This document shows, in pieces, positions 44,558 through 53,853 of a stretch of 64,000 nt of DNA. Below the pieces are notes generated by a model, which was given only the letters and a program-made list of their open reading frames with translations, did not search any database and had not been told where the DNA came from. This DNA comes from SAR202 cluster bacterium Io17-Chloro-G6 (GTDB taxonomy: Bacteria; Chloroflexota; Dehalococcoidia; UBA3495): positions 211,869 through 275,868 of the forward strand of contig MUCT01000045.1 in assembly GCA_002816585.1 (NCBI GenBank). Direction: 5' to 3'. How positions within the stretch are numbered: position 1 is the first letter of the stretch; the number at the start of each line of letters is the position of its first letter. A program made the position numbers and the translations under genes.

Positions 44558-47035
44558 ATGACCAGCACTCCCAGGCAGGTTGAATTGGCTTTCGACCCTG
44601 GTGTTATCGACCGCAAATGGCAGGCGCGTTGGGAAAGGGATGGCCTGCATAAAGTCTCCAACGACGACCCCCGTCCCAAGTGGTACGAGATGACCATGTA
44701 CCCGTACCCGTCGGGCGACCTCCACATCGGCCACTGGTACGCGATGGCCCCGGCCGACTGCCACGCCCGCTTCCGTAGAATGCAGGGTTACAACGTGCTC
44801 CACCCCATTGGTTTCGACGCCTTTGGGCTGCCTGCGGAAAACGCCGCCATCAGCCGTGGGATCCACCCATACGAGTGGACCATCACCAACATCGAAAACA
44901 TGCGGCGGCAACTCCGTTCTCTTGGGGCCATTTACGACTGGGACCGGGAAGTCGTCACCTGTCTGCCGGAGTATTACCGGTGGAACCAATGGTACTTCCT
45001 CAAGTTCTTCGAAAAAGGCCTGGCTTACCGGGCCGAGGCCCCGGTGGTCTGGTGCCCGTCGTGTCAAACGGTACTGGCCAACGAGCAGGTGATCAACGGC
45101 GCCTGTGAGCGCTGCGGTTCCGAAATCACCCGCCGCGACCTGGAGCAATGGTTCTTCAAGATCACCGACTACGCTGACCGTCTCCTGGATTTCAGCGCCC
45201 TTGAAGAATGGCCTGACAAGATCCTGACCATGCAGACCAACTGGATTGGCCGTAGCGAGGGTGTGGAGATAGCTTTCGATATCTCCGAAGCCGGCCTGGA
45301 AGAGAAGGAGATCCGCACCTTCACCACCCGCATCGACACCATTTTTGGGGTCACATTCATCGTTTTGGCCCCCGAACATCCCCTGGTGCCAAAGTTGACC
45401 ACCTCGGAAAATCGGCAATCGGTGGACGATTACATCAATACGGCGCGGCAGACGTCGGAGATAGACCGTCTCTCCAACGACAAAGAGAAGACCGGCGTAC
45501 TCACCGGGAGTTACGCGCTGAACCATCTGAACGGTGAGCGGGTTCCCATCTATATCGGTGACTATGTGCTCACCACCTATGGCACCGGTGCAGTGATGGG
45601 TGTTCCGGCCCACGACGCCCGTGACTTCGTCTTCGCCCAGAAATATCGGTTGCCCATCCGTATCGTGGTCGCCCCCATCGAATGGAATGGCAAAGAACTT
45701 ACCGGCGCCTATTTGGGCGACGGGTTCATGACCAATTCCGGGCCATACGAAGGAATGACCAACGAGGAAGGTAAGTCGGCGATCGCTGACGACTTGGAGA
45801 AAAGGGGCTGGGGCAATCGGACCAACTCCTACCGGATTCGCGATTGGCTGATCTCCAGGCAACGTTATTGGGGCACGCCCATCCCCATGGTCTATTGCGA
45901 CTCCTGCGGCGTGGTGCCAGTTTCCGAGTCTGACCTGCCCGTGCTTCTGCCGCAGGACGCGGAATTCAACCCCACCGGAGAGTCTCCTCTAGCTGCCAGC
46001 CAAGAATTCGTCCGTACCCAGTGTCCCAAGTGCGGTGAGCCCGCCCGCCGGGAAACCGATACCATGGACACCTTCATGGACTCTTCCTGGTACATGATGC
46101 GCTACTTGGACCCCCATTATGCCAACGAGGCGGCCGACCCCAAGCTGGTTAAGCAGTGGATGGCCGTGGACCAGTACACCGGCGGGGCCGAGCACGCTGT
46201 GATGCACCTGCTTTACTCCCGCTTCTTCATCAAGGGCCTCCATGACATGGGCCTGGTGGACTTCGACGAGCCTTTCTCGCGCCTCTTCAACCAGGGCGTT
46301 ATCCTGGGAGAGGACCACGAGAAAATGAGCAAGAGCCGGGGCAACACGGTGAACCCCGACGAAGTTGTCGGCCAACTGGGGGCCGACGCAGTACGCTGCT
46401 ACCTGATGTTCATCGGACCCTGGGACCAGGGTGGCCCTTGGAGCGACGACAACATCAATGGCACCGCCCGCTGGCTGAACCGCGTCTGGGACATCGCGGT
46501 GCGTGACGCAAACTCTCTGGCAAACGGCCCAACTGACGAGGGAGCAATCAGAGACACCAACCGGCTGATGCACCAGACCATCCGCAAGTGCTACAACGAC
46601 CTGGACCGTTTCAAGTTCAACACAGCCATCGCCTCGCTGATGGAGTTGACCAATCATCTGAACCGGGTTTGGGCCGACGGAAGCATCGACGCCAAGACTT
46701 GGCGGGAATGCACCGGGAATTTACTGCTTCTCCTGGCTCCAATGGCCCCACATATGACCGAGGAGCTTTGGGAGATGAACGGTCACCCCTACAGCATCCA
46801 CCAACAGGCTTTCCCCACCTGGGATGACGCCCTGGCGGCGGAAGACATCATCACCCTGGTGGTGCAGGTCAATGGCAAGGTTCGGGACAAGCTGGAGGTT
46901 CCCGCCGACATCGGTGAATCCGAAGCTCAAAATCTGGCCTTGGCCAGTCCCAAGGTCCAAGGCTTTGTCGAGGGTAAGTCGGTGGCCAAAACGGTCTATG
47001 TGCCCGGCCGCCTGGTCAACGTGGTGGTCAACTAA
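44558..47035 (+). CDS. leuS: Leucyl-tRNA synthetase
   Basis: 825 residues, class Ia synthetase. MYPYPSGDLHIGHW carries the HIGH motif (near residue 50) and KMSKSRGN the KMSKS loop (near 590). The connective polypeptide 1 editing domain lies between about 225 and 420 (TFTTRIDTIFGVTF, GTGAVMGVPAHDARD). CPSCQTVLANEQV and CERCG form a zinc site. GAGGTG precedes the ATG. The gene ends in a hairpin terminator at 47049. Confidence 0.98.
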   Translation: MTSTPRQVELAFDPGVIDRKWQARWERDGLHKVSNDDPRPKWYEMTMYPYPSGDLHIGHWYAMAPADCHARFRRMQGYNVLHPIGFDAFGLPAENAAISRGIHPYEWTITNIENMRRQLRSLGAIYDWDREVVTCLPEYYRWNQWYFLKFFEKGLAYRAEAPVVWCPSCQTVLANEQVINGACERCGSEITRRDLEQWFFKITDYADRLLDFSALEEWPDKILTMQTNWIGRSEGVEIAFDISEAGLEEKEIRTFTTRIDTIFGVTFIVLAPEHPLVPKLTTSENRQSVDDYINTARQTSEIDRLSNDKEKTGVLTGSYALNHLNGERVPIYIGDYVLTTYGTGAVMGVPAHDARDFVFAQKYRLPIRIVVAPIEWNGKELTGAYLGDGFMTNSGPYEGMTNEEGKSAIADDLEKRGWGNRTNSYRIRDWLISRQRYWGTPIPMVYCDSCGVVPVSESDLPVLLPQDAEFNPTGESPLAASQEFVRTQCPKCGEPARRETDTMDTFMDSSWYMMRYLDPHYANEAADPKLVKQWMAVDQYTGGAEHAVMHLLYSRFFIKGLHDMGLVDFDEPFSRLFNQGVILGEDHEKMSKSRGNTVNPDEVVGQLGADAVRCYLMFIGPWDQGGPWSDDNINGTARWLNRVWDIAVRDANSLANGPTDEGAIRDTNRLMHQTIRKCYNDLDRFKFNTAIASLMELTNHLNRVWADGSIDAKTWRECTGNLLLLLAPMAPHMTEELWEMNGHPYSIHQQAFPTWDDALAAEDIITLVVQVNGKVRDKLEVPADIGESEAQNLALASPKVQGFVEGKSVAKTVYVPGRLVNVVVN

Positions 47036-47048
47036 CCGGCGACCTTCT

Positions 47049-47075
47049 AACGAATCCATGTTCGTTGATTTTTTT
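47049..47075 (+). terminator. Rho-independent terminator after leuS
   Basis: 6-bp stem AACGAA (47049-47054) with TTCGTT (47061-47066), 6-base loop, followed by GA and seven T (47069-47075). Short stem but a long T-run. Confidence 0.6.
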
Positions 47076-47131
47076 CGGAAATTTCCGCCAACCTGTTGGG
47101 GCGAAGAGCCTGCCACCTGGAGAAATTGAAA

Positions 47132-48607
47132 GTGGAAAATTCAGATATTTACCAACTCATGACCGAGGTCACAGATGATTTATCGGTTAAAGCAAGTTGG
47201 ATCGACCGATATGTTGAGTCGCCGATTTCTTTTTGGTGTGATCTGTTTGCGCCTAGGGAATTACAGGACACCTTGGACCTATTTCAGCAACATTTGTTTG
47301 AGACTGGCCGGGAGCATCAAATTGAGGTAACGGAAGAAGAATATCCGGGAGCAATCCAAAAGATTTTCGAAACCGAGGAAGACGGATTCGCGAAGACTCT
47401 CGAACTGATGGCTGGTGGGGAGGAGTCCATCAAGAACATGCCGCTACTTTGCAGACCTGAAGGGCTGGAAGGTCGACCAGACATATTGATTCGAAGTGAC
47501 GAGTCCCCGTCAGTGTTCGGGGAATACAGCTATAGGATTGTGGAGATCAAATCGGCTAAGGGGATTAGGGAATCACACAAACTCCAGGCCGCTTTTTATA
47601 ACCGCTTGTTGGGTCTGGTACAGGAATATGAGCCGACTGAGTTCTACATCGTAAATGGCGAAGGAGAAGTATTAACTTTACAAGCCTCTGAGTATATCGA
47701 TTCGCTTGATGAAACGCTTGCGGAAATTCGACAAATTATTGGCGGTGCACCTGTTGAACCCTGTTACGGTGCGGGAAAATGGCCTTGGGAAAGCTACATA
47801 AATAGCTTGGCCATCGAAATAGATGATGTCTCATTGATTCCTGACGTGGGTCCGGCGAAACGCAAAAATTTAGTTGCCCTTGGAATTTCCAAAGTCAGCG
47901 AAGTGGCAACATCTGAAGTGGAAACACTCGTTCAGGCGAGAGGAATCGGTAAGGTCACTGGGAACAAAATGCTGACTGCGGCTCAAGCAATCGTCCAGTC
48001 AAGTACTGTTCGTCGCACCCCGACATCGGAGTTGCCAAAGGGACGAACCGAGGTCTTCTTCGATTTTGAGGGCACGGACCCTCGGCTAAACGCCGAAGGA
48101 CTGCCCGTGGTTAACTATTTAATTGGCACTATCCACCGTTCATTAGACAGCACGCCAGAATTCAAGGCTTTTTTCGCCCCGTCATTCGAAGACGAGGGCC
48201 AGAACTTGCGGGACTTTCTTGAGTGGGCGTCCTCTCTAGATGACCCGGTTTTTTATCACTGGCATTATTACGAGAAGACGCATTTATTAAAAATGGCCGA
48301 ATTTCACGAGATCGAAGCCGGATTGCTGGCTGTCGTTGTCGAGCGGATGGTTAATCTTCACCCTTGGGCGACAAAGGCTTTCGCTTTTCCATGTTTCGGT
48401 GAGGGCTTGAAGGAGATCGCTGGATCGCTCGATTTCTCATGGAGACAAGAGGACGTCACTGGATTGACAACTGTCGCTCTTTATTTGACATACGTTGGGA
48501 CTGGCTCGTCAGACGAAGAAAGCAAAGAGAAGATATTGATTTACAATGAAGATGATTGTCTGGCAACAATGCACATTTATGATTGGATCCTGTCTCAACC
48601 TGATTAA
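47132..48607 (+). CDS. TM0106-family RecB-like nuclease with C-terminal RNase H-like exonuclease domain
   Basis: 491 residues from a GTG at 47132 (GGAG nine bases upstream); the frame is open to a TTG at 47096. N-terminal PD-(D/E)xK nuclease: GRPDILIR and VEIKSAKG, about residues 110-160, then Q-x3-Y in KLQAAFYNRLLG. Middle: helix-hairpin-helix pairs (LIPDVGPAKRKNLVALGI, QARGIGKVTGNKML). C-terminal RNase_H_2/DEDD domain: VFFDFEGTDPR and YNEDDCLAT. Closely resembles TM0106-type nucleases and Cas4-like RecB proteins; no Cys cluster is seen. It is visibly more AT-rich than leuS and cobI on either side, suggesting recent transfer. Confidence 0.85.
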   Translation: MENSDIYQLMTEVTDDLSVKASWIDRYVESPISFWCDLFAPRELQDTLDLFQQHLFETGREHQIEVTEEEYPGAIQKIFETEEDGFAKTLELMAGGEESIKNMPLLCRPEGLEGRPDILIRSDESPSVFGEYSYRIVEIKSAKGIRESHKLQAAFYNRLLGLVQEYEPTEFYIVNGEGEVLTLQASEYIDSLDETLAEIRQIIGGAPVEPCYGAGKWPWESYINSLAIEIDDVSLIPDVGPAKRKNLVALGISKVSEVATSEVETLVQARGIGKVTGNKMLTAAQAIVQSSTVRRTPTSELPKGRTEVFFDFEGTDPRLNAEGLPVVNYLIGTIHRSLDSTPEFKAFFAPSFEDEGQNLRDFLEWASSLDDPVFYHWHYYEKTHLLKMAEFHEIEAGLLAVVVERMVNLHPWATKAFAFPCFGEGLKEIAGSLDFSWRQEDVTGLTTVALYLTYVGTGSSDEESKEKILIYNEDDCLATMHIYDWILSQPD

Positions 48608-48610
48608 GCC

Positions 48611-49339
48611 ATGACGACCAGCGGCGCGAAAAGCGGCCAAGGCAGCCTCTACGGCATCGGGGTGGGTCCCGGCGACCCGGAGCTGTTGACCATCAAAGCC
48701 CAGCGGATGCTCCAAAATGTGCCGGTAATCTGCTTTACCCAACTGGACGACGGGAAAGAGAGCTACGCGCTGGGCGTTGTGCGGGGCCTGTTGGAGGAAG
48801 CCGAGCCGGAATTCCTGGCCATCACCATTCCGGCCGACGATGACACGCCGGTCGGCCCGCAAGTCTGGGCGGAATCAGCCCAGTTTATCGCCGGCCATCT
48901 GCATCAGGGCCGGGACGTGGCCTTCATCACTGAAGGTGATCCCATGCTCTACAGCGAGTTCTTCCAGGTGTTGGAGAGCGTTAAGTCTGTGGTGCCGGAC
49001 GTGGATATCGAAGTCATCCCCGGCGTTTCGTCGGTGATGGCGGCGGCGGCCAGTTCGGGGATGCCCTTGGTCACCCACGGGCAGCGGCTTACCATTCTGC
49101 CCTCGGTCTACGGCATCGACGATCTGGTCAAAGCGATCACCAACTCAGACACCACTGTACTAATGGAAGTTAACCGGGACCTGCTCCAGGCGCTGGCGGG
49201 CCGCGAGAAACTGGGCATCACCGGCAAAGCTATCTACGTGCGCCAGGCCAGCACCGCTCGTGAGAGCGTTGTGGAAGACATCTCAAAACTATCCGAGGAA
49301 GACCTGGATTATTTCTCTCTACTGATTATCAGGCGGTAA
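48611..49339 (+). CDS. cobI: Precorrin-2 C20-methyltransferase (CobI/CbiL type)
   Basis: 242 residues. GIGVGPGDPELLTIKAQRML at the N-terminus is typical of CobI, and FITEGDPMLYSEFF, EVIPGVSSVMAAAASSGMPL are the tetrapyrrole methylase motifs. It adds a methyl from S-adenosylmethionine at C20 during cobalamin synthesis. It is alone; no other cobalamin gene lies in the window. It starts 3 bases after the nuclease gene stop. Confidence 0.93.
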   Translation: MTTSGAKSGQGSLYGIGVGPGDPELLTIKAQRMLQNVPVICFTQLDDGKESYALGVVRGLLEEAEPEFLAITIPADDDTPVGPQVWAESAQFIAGHLHQGRDVAFITEGDPMLYSEFFQVLESVKSVVPDVDIEVIPGVSSVMAAAASSGMPLVTHGQRLTILPSVYGIDDLVKAITNSDTTVLMEVNRDLLQALAGREKLGITGKAIYVRQASTARESVVEDISKLSEEDLDYFSLLIIRR

Positions 49340-49379
49340 CCGCCCGCACACATCGATGCTTAGGTCCGCCCGGCCCAGA

Positions 49380-49568
49380 TTACTTCTTGAGCCATCGGGC
49401 CATGCGCCTCTCAACTTCCTCCTGAGGAATGACCTTTCCTTCGCGCGCGGCGTCCAGTCCCTTTTGAATTTTCTGCCTAACGTAGATGTGGTACTGGATA
49501 TCCTCAAGAGAAGCGTCTTCCGGCAACTGCTCTAAGAGTTCCAGCACTTCTTCCTTGGCTGTTTTCAT
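49380..49568 (-). CDS. Orphan antitoxin-like small protein
   Basis: 62 residues, MKTAKEEVLELLEQLPEDASLEDIQYHIYVRQ pattern, C-terminal EVERRMARWLKK. It resembles addiction-module antitoxin components paired with RelE/ParE toxins. No toxin lies downstream: the next sequence is the convergent cobI gene. Possibly a remnant or a solitary regulator. Confidence 0.65.
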   Translation of the reverse strand: MKTAKEEVLELLEQLPEDASLEDIQYHIYVRQKIQKGLDAAREGKVIPQEEVERRMARWLKK

Positions 49569-49750
49569 ATTCGGAACCCTCCAGTTTCGATATGCGTAAT
49601 CTGGCGAGTACGGAGCAGAATTTTAATAATCAGATTTCCAACTTTGCTTGCCGGTCAGCATAACACTTTGATTTCATCGATTCTCCCATCAACTGTCTTC
49701 CACACCGGCCGAGTGAGCCTTCCCTGTGTGCTAAACTGTGGCCCAAATCG

Positions 49751-50611
49751 GTGTGCTCTGGAGGAGACGAGATGGCCACATCGGTGCAACCCAAGGACAA
49801 GACGGTCAACGTCAATGGCATCAACTTGCATTACCTGGACTGGGGCTCTGAAGGCAAACCCAAGGTCCTACTACTGCACGGGCTGCGGGGGCACTGCCAT
49901 TCGTGGGACGACGTCTCTGCCGAGTTCTGTCAGGACTACCATGTGTTGGCCTTGGATCAACGGGGCAGGGGAGAAAGCGACTGGGCGCCGGGCGGGGATT
50001 ATTCCAGTGAGTCCTTCGTGGCGGACCTGGAAGGCTTCTGCCAGGCGGTGGGGCTGGATTCCTTCATCCTGGTGGGTCACTCCATGGGCGGACGCAACGG
50101 CATGGCCTTTGCCGGCCGCAACGCAGAGAAGTTGCAGAAGCTCGTCATCATTGACATCGGTCCAGACCTGGACCCCAAGGGCTCGGGCCGCATTACCCAA
50201 GAAATAAAGGATGTTCCCGAGGAGTTCGATTCTTTCGAGGACGTTGTTGCCTACCAAAGCAAGCAGAACCGGTTTTGCTCCGACCCGGTGCTGCGCCGCC
50301 GCCTGACGTACGCCACCAAAGAGTTGCCCAACGGCAAGGTGGGCTGGCGCTACGACCTTGCGATTCGAGAACAGCGCCGCAACAACACTGGCTCGCCGCA
50401 GCCGGACCTCTGGCTCGATCTGCCCAAGATTGAGTGCCCGGTCTTGATCGTCAGAGGCTCGGAGACCGACACACTGGGGTTGGAGACGGCGGAAAAGATG
50501 GTTAAGACCCTGCCCAACGGCAAATTGGTGCATGTTGACCGCGCCGCCCACATGGTTTTTGAGGACAATCCCGATGACTTCATCCAGGAACTTCGCAACT
50601 TTCTAGACTAA
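49751..50611 (+). CDS. Alpha/beta-fold hydrolase
   Basis: 286 residues from the frame start at 49751; the ATG at 49772 (MATSVQPKDK), with GGAGGAGA upstream (GGAGGAGACGAG), is the more likely start. Oxyanion region LLHGLRGHCHSW, catalytic Ser in VGHSMGGRNG, Asp in VRGSETDTLG, His in AAHMVFEDNPDDF. Substrate unknown; related to epoxide hydrolase and ester hydrolase groups. First gene of a plus-strand run with a second hydrolase and a dihydropyrimidinase. Confidence 0.9.
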   Translation: MCSGGDEMATSVQPKDKTVNVNGINLHYLDWGSEGKPKVLLLHGLRGHCHSWDDVSAEFCQDYHVLALDQRGRGESDWAPGGDYSSESFVADLEGFCQAVGLDSFILVGHSMGGRNGMAFAGRNAEKLQKLVIIDIGPDLDPKGSGRITQEIKDVPEEFDSFEDVVAYQSKQNRFCSDPVLRRRLTYATKELPNGKVGWRYDLAIREQRRNNTGSPQPDLWLDLPKIECPVLIVRGSETDTLGLETAEKMVKTLPNGKLVHVDRAAHMVFEDNPDDFIQELRNFLD

Positions 50612-50646
50612 CACCCATAGATCCAAACGCATAAGGGAAGCTAGTT

Positions 50647-51360
50647 ATGGCACAAGAACGGCCACAGTCAGTGGAAGAGCTTATGAGCATCCGGGAAGTT
50701 GAGAGTATCGACCTCCCGGATGGCGACGCCGGCGAGGGCCTACAATTTCAGACCAACCGGGGAAACTTTAACGCCATCCTGCACTCCGCTCCAGACGCCG
50801 ATCAAGCCGTGATCTGGGTCTGCGGCGCCCGCGGGGGGTTCGGAGGTCCCGGCCCGGGCACCTACGCCCGCATGGCTGAGCAGTTTGCTGGAAACGGCAT
50901 CACCTCCCTGCGTCTGGATTACCGCTTCGCCAACGATGTCTTCGAGTGCGCCCTGGACCTGCTGGCCGGAGTGGCCTATCTGAAGGGGACCGGCCATCAG
51001 CCAGTGGTGGTGGTTGGGCATTCCTTTGGCGGCGCGGTGGTCATCGCTGCCGGGGCCAACAGCTCCCATGTCAAAGGTGTGGTTGCATTGTCGCCCCAGA
51101 CCTATGGCGCAGGCATGGCCGGGCAGGTGGCGCCCAGAAAGTTGCTGGTGGTCCACGGCAAGGCCGATACGCGCCTATCGTATAGCTGCGCCCAGCAGAT
51201 TTACGACTGGGCAAAGGAACCCAAAAAATTGGTGCTGTACGATGGCGCGGAACATCGCCTGGAAGAGTGCCGCGACGACCTGGAAAGCCTGCTGGGCCGG
51301 TGGATCCCAGAGACGTTGGCATCGGAGATTGGGCCGAACCAGGCTTCCGAACAGCAGTAG
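50647..51360 (+). CDS. Dienelactone hydrolase-like alpha/beta hydrolase
   Basis: 237 residues. VVVGHSFGGAVVIAAG carries the nucleophile Ser (near residue 127), GKADTRLSY the Asp and GAEHRLEE the His. The N-terminus ISVE-type strands are preceded by a polar 35-residue segment. It resembles YtpA/dienelactone hydrolase-like enzymes. 35 bases after the first hydrolase and just ahead of the dihydropyrimidinase. Confidence 0.87.
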   Translation: MAQERPQSVEELMSIREVESIDLPDGDAGEGLQFQTNRGNFNAILHSAPDADQAVIWVCGARGGFGGPGPGTYARMAEQFAGNGITSLRLDYRFANDVFECALDLLAGVAYLKGTGHQPVVVVGHSFGGAVVIAAGANSSHVKGVVALSPQTYGAGMAGQVAPRKLLVVHGKADTRLSYSCAQQIYDWAKEPKKLVLYDGAEHRLEECRDDLESLLGRWIPETLASEIGPNQASEQQ

Positions 51361-51416
51361 ACCAAATCAACTGCGGCGGCCACCCCGGACCCATTTCTAA
51401 AGGCAGGGAGGATCAA

Positions 51417-52856
51417 ATGTTGGACGTGGTCATAAAAGGCGGAATGGTGGTCGCGCCGGAAGGCGCGGCGGTGATGGACGTGGGTATCCAGGGCGAGCAG
51501 ATCGCCGCCGTGGCCGCCCCTGGAACGTTGGACGAAGCTGGGGCCAGGGTTATCGACGCGACGGGCAAAATCGTTCTCCCGGGCGGAATCGACCCTCATA
51601 CCCACATCAACGTGCCGGTGCCGGACTATTGGGCCGGTGGCAAAAGCGAAGTGTTCACCCAACCCCCCGAGGCTGCCAGCCGGGCCGCGGCCTTCGGTGG
51701 TGTTACCACTTACGTGGACTTCGCCGGCAACTTGCCCCTGACTCCTGGAGCAGTTCCTACGGCCGACCCCATCATGTCTCAGATCGAGAAACGCCGGCAG
51801 ACATTCACCGGCCACTCCTACACCGACTTCACCTTCCATTACATCCTGGCCGGAGCGGTTTCTCCTCAAACCGTCGGCGAGATTGGCGAGGCCATCCAGT
51901 CCGGTCTGGCCAGCTTCAAGGTGTTCACCACCTTCTTCGCCAAGATACCCACCGGCCATCTGTGGGCCGTGTTCCAAGAAGTGGCCAAGCACGGCGGAAT
52001 CATGGCGGTCCATGCCGAAGAGGATGACATTGTCACCTACATGGAGGACAAGTTGGTCCGTGAAGGCAACGACCACGGCAGCAACCTGCACCTGGTGCAC
52101 AACAATCTTTCCGAAGACATCGCCTTCAGGAAGGTGATTCGTCTGGCCGAGAGCACCGAGACCGGCATCTACTTCGTGCACACCACGGCTAAGGAGGGCG
52201 TGGTTGCGGTGGCCGAAGCCCGTGCCAAGCAATTGCCTGTCTACGGCGAGGCGCTGCACAACTACTTGGAATTCACCTGCGAGGACTATAAAAAGCCGGA
52301 TGGCTTGTCGATTCATACCTATCCGGCAATCAAATACCCTGACGACCGGGACGCCCTGCAACAGGGTCTGGTTGACGGCCCGATGTGCACTACTGCCACC
52401 GACGAGTGGACGACCTACAAAGACGTGAAGCTGGCTGGCGACACCATCAAGACCGTCTGCGGCGGCCATAATGGCATAGAGACCCGCATGCCGGTCACCT
52501 TCACCAAGTTGGTCTCAACCGGCCGGATCTCCCTGGAGCGATTCGCGGCCATCACCTCTTCCAACGCCGCCAAGATTCTCGGCATGTATCCCCGCAAGGG
52601 CGCCATCGCCGTGGGCAGCGACGCCGATATCGTCCTGTTCGACCCCGACATCAAGAAGAAGTTGACCCTGGACGACCTGCACGCCGACTCCGATTATTCC
52701 ATCTGGGAGGGTTTTGAGTGCAGCGGCTACCCGGTGCTGACCATGCTCCGGGGCAAGGTGATTGTCGAAGACGGCAAGCTCCTAGGCACCTCCAGCGACG
52801 GCCAGTGGCTGCCCCGCCGGGTCGCTCCGGGCGTGTTGGCCCAGCCGGTGGCCTGA
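51417..52856 (+). CDS. Dihydropyrimidinase / D-hydantoinase-like cyclic amidohydrolase
   Basis: 479 residues from the ATG at 51417 (GGGAGGATC upstream). Binuclear metal site: GIDPHTHINVP, the carbamylated Lys in ASFKVFTTF, MAVHAEEDD, YFVHTTAKEGV and a late Asp (TTATDEWTT). C-terminal region GAIAVGSDADIVLFDP is typical. It would open a cyclic amide ring such as dihydropyrimidine, hydantoin or allantoin; which one cannot be told. Context suggests nitrogen-compound breakdown. Confidence 0.92.
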   Translation: MLDVVIKGGMVVAPEGAAVMDVGIQGEQIAAVAAPGTLDEAGARVIDATGKIVLPGGIDPHTHINVPVPDYWAGGKSEVFTQPPEAASRAAAFGGVTTYVDFAGNLPLTPGAVPTADPIMSQIEKRRQTFTGHSYTDFTFHYILAGAVSPQTVGEIGEAIQSGLASFKVFTTFFAKIPTGHLWAVFQEVAKHGGIMAVHAEEDDIVTYMEDKLVREGNDHGSNLHLVHNNLSEDIAFRKVIRLAESTETGIYFVHTTAKEGVVAVAEARAKQLPVYGEALHNYLEFTCEDYKKPDGLSIHTYPAIKYPDDRDALQQGLVDGPMCTTATDEWTTYKDVKLAGDTIKTVCGGHNGIETRMPVTFTKLVSTGRISLERFAAITSSNAAKILGMYPRKGAIAVGSDADIVLFDPDIKKKLTLDDLHADSDYSIWEGFECSGYPVLTMLRGKVIVEDGKLLGTSSDGQWLPRRVAPGVLAQPVA

Positions 52857-52915
52857 TCGGGAGACACCGGTTCTGCCCAGACTCTGGTCTACAAATCTAA
52901 GAGTTGGTCTGTGCA

Positions 52916-52946
52916 CGTAGGGGCGGGTTTAAAACCCGCCCCTACG
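52916..52946. repeat. Perfect 15-bp palindrome
   Basis: CGTAGGGGCGGGTTT (52916-52930), one-base spacer, and its exact reverse complement (52932-52946). A near-identical GTAGGGGCGGGTTT palindrome occurs as a dispersed repeat in many genomes. It could terminate the upstream gene but has no T-run. Confidence 0.75.
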
Positions 52947-53002
52947 GCTGTGAGACGATGGTTCCTAAGGGAAGTCATCTCACGATGAACAGGGGTTGGT
53001 GA

Positions 53003-53848
53003 TTGGTCAGACCCGGAAAGAACTGCCAAGGCCTTCGCCTCAAAGCCATTGCCGTCGTTGGCATCTTGTTATTAATCCTATTAGCCGCTTGCTCAGGGTT
53101 CAGCCCAGATTCCCGGCTGGTGGATGTTGGCGGATACTGGCTCAACATCAGGTGCGCGGGCGAGGGCGTTCCGGCCGTGGTGCTGGAGGCGGGCCTGGCC
53201 AACGGCAATCACGCCTGGGAGCTGGTGGAGAAACGGGTCTCTGAATTCACCCAAGTGTGCAGCTACGACCGGGCCGGCCTGGGCGAGAGCGATGCCGCCG
53301 CCGGTGTTCCCACAAGTCAGACCGCATCTGACGACCTCCATGCTCTACTGTCCGGGGCTGGAATAACCGGGCCATTGATATTCGTCGGTCATTCCTACGG
53401 AGGACTGATCGTACAGTTATATGCCGCTCAGCATCCGGAGGATGTGGCTGGTGTGATTCTCGTGGACAGCTTGCACCCGGAAAACCTGGATAAGGCCGCC
53501 GAGATATTGGGGGAGCAATCTATGGCCGCGCTGATGCTTGGGGTAAGAGGGAACCCAGAGGGTGTCGACTTGGTGGCCAGCCTTGACCTGGCTGAGGCCT
53601 CCGGAGACCTGGGGGATATTCCGCTGACGGTGATCACGGCAGGGCGGCCCGACATGCCGCCCTTCATAGACCGCGAGGTAAGAGACCAGTTGGCTGGTTC
53701 ATGGCTGGAGTCGCAACGGAAATTGGCCGGCTTGTCCTCGGCGGGAGGGCATGTATTCGCGGAGGAAAGCGGGCATTGCGTCCAGTGCAGCGAGCCAGAG
53801 TTGGTGGCGGACGTCATCCGGCAAATGGTGGAAGCCGCCCGCAGATAG
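53003..53848 (+). CDS. Lipoprotein alpha/beta hydrolase
   Basis: 281 residues, probable TTG start. The N-terminus is a signal peptide with a lipobox (IAVVGILLLILLAACSG, Cys near residue 30), so the enzyme is likely anchored outside the cytoplasmic membrane. Hydrolase motifs: CSYDRAGLGESD, FVGHSYGGLIVQLYA with the nucleophile, and ESGHCVQCSEPEL with the His. Convergent with the luciferase-like gene that follows. Confidence 0.88.
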   Translation: MVRPGKNCQGLRLKAIAVVGILLLILLAACSGFSPDSRLVDVGGYWLNIRCAGEGVPAVVLEAGLANGNHAWELVEKRVSEFTQVCSYDRAGLGESDAAAGVPTSQTASDDLHALLSGAGITGPLIFVGHSYGGLIVQLYAAQHPEDVAGVILVDSLHPENLDKAAEILGEQSMAALMLGVRGNPEGVDLVASLDLAEASGDLGDIPLTVITAGRPDMPPFIDREVRDQLAGSWLESQRKLAGLSSAGGHVFAEESGHCVQCSEPELVADVIRQMVEAARR

Positions 53849-53853
53849 CTGGG

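Noticed and set aside
44483..45862. 459-codon minus-strand frame over leuS
   Set aside because: Overlaps leuS with HIGH and KMSKS motifs on the other strand; no recognisable domain.
51201..52469. 422-codon minus-strand frame over the dihydropyrimidinase
   Set aside because: Same reason: antisense shadow of a conserved enzyme.
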